A stretch of DNA of 64,000 nucleotides. It comes from Calliopum simillimum. Its lineage: Eukaryota > Arthropoda > Insecta > Diptera > Lauxaniidae. The position numbers and the translations under genes are program-made. This document shows, in pieces, positions 57,801 to 64,000 of the stretch. The stretch's first letter is position 1. Each line of letters starts with the position of its first letter. The notes under the pieces are model-generated. The model saw nothing but the letters and a program-made list of their open reading frames with translations. It did not search any database and was not told the origin of the DNA. The stretch spans positions 19,469,187-19,533,186 of the forward strand of contig OX638368.1 in assembly GCA_951812925.1 (NCBI GenBank), in the 5' to 3' direction.

Positions 57801-59217
57801 TTTAATTTAATAAATCTGAATTAAATTGAATGTTTGTAAATAAAAACAAACCAAATAAAAACTTTCAATATCATCTGTATGTGAAAATTCAACGTTCAAA
57901 ATTTTCACCCCTTCGTTTGAAAAAAGTGTAAAAATGTAACACTTTTGATTGATTAGAAGGCAACAATTTTTAGAAAATTTTAGAAAAGAACAAAAAATTT
58001 TGACAGCGTTCGCGCGGGACTGAAAAAGTGTAACATTTTTGTGAGAAAAGAAAACGCTATTTGTTAAAAATCGTATATGGATCCTCATATGATTTTTCAC
58101 TCCATGGTGTTAATTTTTTAAAGAAAAATCATGCAAGCCCAATTGATAGCTTATTTTGAAGACGAAAAATAATACTAATAGTACTAGATTTGGATTCAGC
58201 ACTGACAAATACAACAAACATTACTATTTTTGTTTTGGTTTGTTGTGCTTTATTACACAAAAAAAAAAAAACCGTTTTTCGACGTATTTTGAGGGTGGGT
58301 ATCTATTTTTGATTTTAAAAATTTTGTTAAGTATTGTACAATATAAAAAAAGAAAAATCAGGCGTTCCGCAAACTTATTACTAAGACCCGTTCCGGAGAA
58401 GCGTGGGTATCTCTAACGTTTGGAGATTTATGATTTTTTGAACATTTCAAAATATACAATAGCCCGATAAGGCTACACAAAATTGCCCATGACTTGAAAA
58501 TTTCTTAACAGATTTTCATGAACCTACTATTTTGGAAAGGTAAAGAACAAAGTTTTTTGCTATTTAAGAAAAATTACTATTTTTAATACTTTTTTAGTAC
58601 TAATATTAATAGTAAGGGTCTGCGCAAGACATCTTTATGGAGCTTTAAGACATTTCTTTTCAAGACATGTTTTGTCTTGTATCGACTTTTTATTAATCAA
58701 ATACTTCAGTTCAGTGTCGCGTGCAAATGCATTTACAGTATTTGGTTATAAAAGAAGAAAAAATTAATAATGCACAAACCTATCTTATTTGATTTGCTTC
58801 AGTTCAGCATATACTGTGTTATAGTGCAAGGGTGTCAGCGTTTTAAAATCACTGAGCCAAGCGCAGTCAGCGTAAAATTTTCTTTTTTACAACAAATTCA
58901 AATTCGCCAAAGGTCAACAATCAGAAAAACAATTTTTGTTGTTTTGTTGGTGGCTCGTTTATAACAACAACAATATTTCAATAATTTCTAAAAATTCTGA
59001 GGACTACAACACACACGAAAAATTATTTTTTGTTTTTTTTCTATGCGAAACAACAAAAACAATTTTTCATAAATGTTTAATTCCGCGAAATTTTGACAAG
59101 CTCAAAAAATAACAAAAATTATTTCTGTGATTGTTATATTTTGCGAAATTTGCATAATATTGAAATATTCTTTTTATTGTAGTCGAGCCAAAATTGGCTC
59201 ACTATTGTTCTACGCTG

Positions 59218-60642
59218 ACACCCCACACCTCTCCCCACGTGTTTTAAATAAAAAGTGTTTGCACCCAAAATGTTTTTTCGGAAAAATGTGTAGAATGACT
59301 CTTGAATCATATATAGCCCTTTTTTCAAAGTGAACAGCACTTTTTCAAACCATATAAATCAACCAATGTTGCCAATGGCGTTTTTCGTCCATTTTTTGAA
59401 CTTTTTTTAGGTTACGATATTTCGGAGAAAAATAAAGATATCGATATAAATTAAAGTGAGTTTTGAAGAAAAAAAATAGTGCTTTCAAAAACCCTATCGA
59501 GTTTTATAATGACCAATTACCTTGTCCTGTCATATAACGTCAAAAGTGGTGAAAAAACAGTACATGCCAAAATTTCAGGTTAGAATATCTCAAAATTCAG
59601 AAGTGATGGAGCAATTTCAAGACCAGATTCGTTTTAGGCATCAAAAAATGCATTGGAACTATTTTTGTTTCTATATATTGGTCATTATTTTTTTAGTACG
59701 CAAAATTTAAATTTTTTATAGAAATTAAAAAAATTAAGTAAAATGCAATATCTCGTAAACGATATTAGATAGAATTTTTTCAGCTTACAGTTTTTTAATC
59801 TACAAATAAGCAGACAATTTACTGCATACTAATTTTTTTATAACCAATTTAGTCAAACTTTTTCTTTGGTTTTAGTACAGAGGCCCGGGCTAAAAAATGG
59901 GTTTTTCGGCCCTGGTTTGAAAGTGTCGTTCACTTTGAAAAAAGAGCTATATATCGATACATCCAACGTATAAGTTTGTAACTCAAGTTACCAACTTTTT
60001 ACGGGACAACGATTTTCAAAATCTGCGTATTAGACTCTAGCTTGTGTCAAATTTTGGTATCCCTGGCTTGAAATTTGAAGGGCTGGGAGCAATTTTTGAA
60101 GTTACAACCATAGTATATTTTAGTGAGGTCTCCATACAAAAACTTGACAACTTAAGTTGATAACTTATGCACGGGACAGAAATAACAAATTGAGTTGGTA
60201 ACTTGACTAACAAAGTTATTAGTTAATTTTTCTTTAAAAATCAGTGGTTGTAGGTCCTACATACCAACGTAAATGTCCGTAGAATATTTTTTAATGGTAG
60301 TTGGCAAGTTAAGTTACCTACTTTTCTCCTGGAACATTTGGTTGCTGAAATAGAACATAAGTTGTAAGTAGTTGTAATAGTGACAACAATTTAATAGTCG
60401 AAAAACCTTTATTTGGACTACAGATTTCCAAAGTATTTATTAAATTTTTGTTTTTGGTTTTCTTCTTTAAACGAAAACAATAGAAAAATGATCATAACTA
60501 AAAACGACGATTTTCGAGTTACAAACTTTTACGTTGGACGTATCGATATGTTTCATCATAGTCATTCTACACATTTTCCCGAAAAAACATTTTGGGTGCA
60601 AGCACTTTTTATTTAAAACACGTGGGGAGAGGTGTGACCCTT
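59218..60642. mobile_element. 1.4-kb element with inverted ends and an internal third copy
   Basis: Left 59218-59330 and right 60535-60642 pair (CACACCTCTCCCCACGTG, AGTGTTTGCACCCAAAATG, TTTTTCGG.AAAATGTGTAGA). A segment at 59925-59990 pairs with 60512-60545 (GAGTTACAAACTT). The interior has repeated AGTTA.CAACTT motifs. No protein recognised. Confidence 0.6.
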
Positions 60643-60667
60643 GTTGTAGTGTACATAACAAAATACT

Positions 60668-60955
60668 AAGGGACAAAAGTAGTTTTTAATCACGTTTTAC
60701 ACTGACCTGAAGTATTTGTTCGTACAAAATACAGTACTTTCTGAAGTATTTATTAGAATCAGGTTTTTATTTGACACTGATAAAACGACAGTGAACTTCA
60801 GTGTCAAAATGAAATCAGTGTCAAAATGAAATCAGTGTACTGTGAAGGTTTGAATCTTGAATTTTTTGTATCAAATACATTAGTTTAGTGTAAAAAGTGC
60901 GAGTAAAAAAACAACACTACTCCTATATCAAGATGTGTTGTGCAGGCCCCTAATT
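60668..60955. repeat. Dispersed palindromic repeat family C, second copy
   Basis: Contains CTGAAGTATT twice, a short tandem duplication AAAATGAAATCAGTGTC and the end GTGCGAGTAAAAAAACAACA ... TGCAGGCCCC shared with 20520-20779. From 60956 to 62694 no gene is supported; a TAAA-rich tract at about 61515-61555 may be another LINE tail. Confidence 0.45.
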
Positions 60956-62694
60956 TTTAAAAACACTATATGGTCCAATTTAAAGATCTTCTAAAATATT
61001 TTTCGTGGAAGTAAGACTAAGCTACCTGCCATATGAATCTAAACCTATGAAAGTATCTTTAATGGTTTAGGAATTATGAATTATGATCATCTTAGGATTA
61101 TTAATGTCGTGGTTTTTAATTAAATTTATTTCCCAGGCCATCTTAAAAAACAACCGTCAAAACAATGTATATATCTCATTGACAGTTTTGTAACCAACTT
61201 AATTTTGTCCCTTTCTTAATAAAAACAAAAAACCTTTAATTTAATTAAAATTTAAAATATCTTAATTTAAAACAAATTCAATATTTTTGTTACAAACCTG
61301 AATTTCTATAATCCTTTTGATAAATTCAAGGCAAAAACAAATACTGTTATTGGCTCTTACTATTGCCTTTGTTTTAGAAGCTTTAATCGATTTTTCACTT
61401 TCGCTTTTTATAAATGCGTCTCGGGCGTTAGTTATTAGTGGAAATAGTCATGACAAATTACAAACCTTGCACAAATACCGATTGTGCTTAACTTTTATGA
61501 CATTAAATAAAAATGAATATATAAATAAATAAAATAAATAAATATAATAAATAAATACACGTACATTTGGAAAATATTAAATCCAATAATTATTGTATGC
61601 AATGAACTTTGTATTGGAAAGTTCATGTATTTTGCAAGTAATCATTTGTTTCAAAACAAAACTGATACTAAATTTCACTTTGAAGACTGTTAAAAATACT
61701 GATTCACTTATACTGCATATCTAGTACGTTTATTGCGATGAAATAATTTTGATATTACTATCAACCGGCAAAGTAGTCACAAAATCCTACAATAGTACTC
61801 GAATAAATTTGTCTCAATTGTTGACAGTGAGCAAAGGACCGGAAGGGCAATATCACGAGTGACTTATATTCTGCAAAATAAAGCACACTTTTTGAGACAC
61901 CAGCTTGTACCCAATATGCCACTCAAAAATGCATGTTCTTAAGGCCTTTAATAAAGATGTACATCTTTTCCATAGCTAATCTGCATTTCATTGAGTACAT
62001 CATTACCTTTTGTTCAGGACGATATACATATTATTCATATCCCCGTGCGCGTTGCTCCGGGGGCGTGGCATCATCAATTTTTCCAAAGGAAATGTTCAAT
62101 TAAGGTTTCTTGATAATTCCGCCATAGGTGTTTTCTCTCTAGTATACCTCCTAGATATTCTTCTTTTTGACTATTAAGCTTTCGGGTGATTTTCCCTCTA
62201 GTATACCTAGATATTATTCGTAACGAACATGAAGAATTCGAAAACCCCGAGATACAATCACTGCGTTTTAATGTTGCTTTGTCGTCACTTGGGAAAACCA
62301 GGACTTGAAGGCTTATTTGGCCAAGTCAAGACTTATAACGCCATCTCCAATTACACTTCCATTAAGGAAATTAATATTTCAAATTATGTTTTTGTAATTT
62401 CTTTGTTTAATTTTATTTTATTTTTTGTCTCTACTGTACATTTCATAACCTTGAAAAAGGCATATGAAACGGTTCTGACGATAAGACAAGCACGACGACT
62501 ACACCCGAAAGCGGACAAAACGAAAGACCATAATAAAAATTTATTTTGTGTTCTTTTATGAGAAAACAAAAACGAAGTGAGATATGGAAAAATCTTATTT
62601 AATATTTTGTGTCGATTTATAAGAGAAAACACCGTCTAATCAAGGGGCCACGGAAATCGAAGTCTTGCCAAATAAGGTGCTTTTAACATTGTTT

Positions 62695-62883
62695 AATCCA
62701 GTGAAGTTTTTTCCCCCGGGGAACTTGATTAATTTATGTACTGATCCGCGGCCGAAGGCCGCCGCGAAGCCGGTGTTGGATGTCTGACGGGTTTAAATTC
62801 TGAGCTTACCACTTACCCCTACTTTTATGTAAAATTACTGTTGTAACGAAGCTGCGTCCCGGGGGAAAAAACTTCACTGGATT
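62695..62883. mobile_element. 189-bp MITE with perfect ends and GC-rich centre
   Basis: Terminal inverted repeats of about 26 bp, identical: AATCCAGTGAAGTTTTTTCC followed by CCCGGG. The centre (CCGCGGCCGAAGGCCGCCGC) is GC-rich and itself palindromic, in contrast to the AT-rich surroundings. Probably a young insertion in the first intron of the gene starting at 63282. Confidence 0.8.
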
Positions 62884-63168
62884 TCGCGTACGCTAATTGA
62901 GTTTTCGCGTACGCGAGTCCCCCCGTATAGACAGACTCTAATTTAAATGGTATTTCATTTCTACTACTCGTTATTAATAAAACTACTTCATGGAATAACA
63001 TATTTTCTTTCCTTCCTTGGAATATACGACACGAAAACAGCTGAGGCGACAGTTAATATTAGCGCATGTCCTTTGTGCACCAGTTTGACAGAACTACAAC
63101 TCTTAACTCGCCTCTTAATTTTAAAATTAATTCAAAATCCAACAATCACTAATAATATATGTAATTAC

Positions 63169-63282
63169 CATTTTAGCATCATTCGAATTAATTTCTTTCA
63201 AGACAGGACGGCTGCCATGGCTGAATTGAGCAGCGCCATTATTAGGATTATTGTCTGCTCCATTGTCTTCTGCAATTTCCAT
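63169..63282 (-). CDS. Probable first coding exon of an unidentified gene (38 codons)
   Basis: Minus strand: ATG in the fly-like context GACAAAATGG, then MEIAEDNGADNNPNNGAA, SHGSRPVLKEINSNDAKM and a GTAATT donor in phase 0. No stop in frame and a coding-like, acidic composition. The protein is not recognised; PVLKEIN is a motif seen in several cell-cycle proteins, but that is too little to name it. Later exons should lie at lower coordinates; I could not identify them. An upstream 5' UTR would lie at about 63283-63600. Confidence 0.45.
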
Positions 63283-63650
63283 TTTGTCACAAATTTAACC
63301 AACAATTATTCTACTTTGATAGAGATTATTGCCTTCACTTTCAAGCTGTAAATTTATTTATATTTTTCACTTAAAAACACTTGACAATTTGATCAGTGAT
63401 AAATAAAAATATCTGTAAAAATTCCGTTGCTTCGCGAAAAAAAAAAACAACAAAATTTGATTTTTGCATTATCCAGTGGCGACAACTTGACGATTTTTAT
63501 TTTGTTTGTATTTCGGTCAGTGTTGCCAGAATGAATTTTCCGATGTGAGAGGAAAAATCTGAACATAGAGAAGACAAAGTAGTTTCGCAACTATCTTGTC
63601 TGCATCGTGTTTTTGTAGCAAACACACAGGCTCTATGGATCTATATAGTA

Positions 63651-64000
63651 ATTTAGGGTAATGTGGACTATGCGGGTAATGTGGTGCACCCTTTTATTTC
63701 TCATATTAAAGACTGCACAACAATTCTGGTTATTTGTGCACAATAAAAAGCGAAAAACATATTCTTTACGCTCTTTGGCTTTTCTATAATGCTAATTATT
63801 CGTGTGAAATTCTTAGCAAATGCTGTGAGGTCAAGTTGACTTATTTGTAGTACTTGGTGAATAACTAAGTTACTTCCTCAGAACTCAGTTTTCTAAAATT
63901 CAAATAACTCTAATGCAATTGTGGATCTATTATTCAACGAAAAAATGCATTAGCAAGTCTGATTTTACATTTCTTTTATATAATCAATGATTATTTCAAA
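63651..64000. repeat. Start of a second GGGTAATGTGG element, cut by the window end
   Basis: TTTAGGGTAATGTGGACTAT and CGGGTAATGTGGTGCACC resemble the doubled CGGGTAATGTGATATA termini of the 27773-28638 element. The rest, up to 64000, is unclassified. Confidence 0.45.

Noticed and set aside
61300..61480. Minus-strand segment with GTAAGA donor and Lys-rich frame
   Set aside because: Considered as the second exon of the gene at 63282; the acceptor side has no pyrimidine tract and the sequence abuts a TAAA-rich tract that looks like a LINE tail.
62947..63351. 134-residue plus-strand frame
   Set aside because: It overlaps the better-supported minus-strand first exon at 63169-63282 and has no domain or plausible start context.
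1..64000. CRISPR array, operon, phage or bacterial system
   Set aside because: Regular spaced repeats of CRISPR type, ribosome binding sites and dense gene packing are absent; introns and transposons show this is animal nuclear DNA.

Overview
The window is AT-rich intergenic and intronic DNA from an insect, most likely a cyclorrhaphan (schizophoran) fly. The evidence is a complete split gene of the TACC family with the D-TACC coiled-coil end, two intronless short-chain dehydrogenase/reductase (SDR) genes of the type Drosophila carries as CG12171/CG31549, spliceosomal introns with GT-AG ends, and typical dipteran transposons (a 1286-bp mariner, a Tc1-like element, truncated LINEs, PIF/Harbinger relics and many small palindromic elements). 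The species cannot be read from the sequence; a tephritid-like fly is only a guess.

Layout. From 1 to 6.1 kb two paralogous SDR genes lie in tandem on the minus strand (1154-1930 and 5304-6083), separated by palindromic elements and a minisatellite. From 6.1 to 10.8 kb there are LINE fragments and dispersed repeats. From 10.84 to 43.11 kb one minus-strand gene, tacc, was assembled here from 12 coding exons whose phases all match: 1417 codons, with the Aurora-A-like site before the KFDPL motif and a ~220-residue C-terminal TACC coiled coil. Its introns hold nearly all the repeats, including one of about 15.9 kb (17650-33575) and long inverted repeats up to 1.9 kb in total length. From 43.1 to 63 kb I found no confident host gene. 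This part holds a PIF/Harbinger element with tRNA-like sequences in its long terminal repeats (44434-45286), a LINE 3' end (46414-47330), a full-length but dead mariner carrying a LINE insertion (49383-50767), an RTE-like LINE 3' end (56870-57360) and several hairpin elements. At 63169-63282 the first coding exon of an unidentified minus-strand gene seems to begin.

How it fits together. The host genes are unrelated in pathway: TACC acts at centrosomes and microtubules, and the SDRs are soluble NAD(P)-dependent oxidoreductases. The rest is a dense record of transposition, with several insertions datable relative to each other: a Tc1-like element inside a LINE, a LINE tail inside a mariner, and a 9-bp-duplicating palindrome inside a tandem repeat. 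The most unusual items are the Harbinger element with tRNA-like arms, the palindrome with a 9-bp target duplication at 18908-19350, the long hairpins inside tacc pre-mRNA, and a possible internal tacc promoter near 23 kb. All assignments come from reading the sequence; no database search was run.
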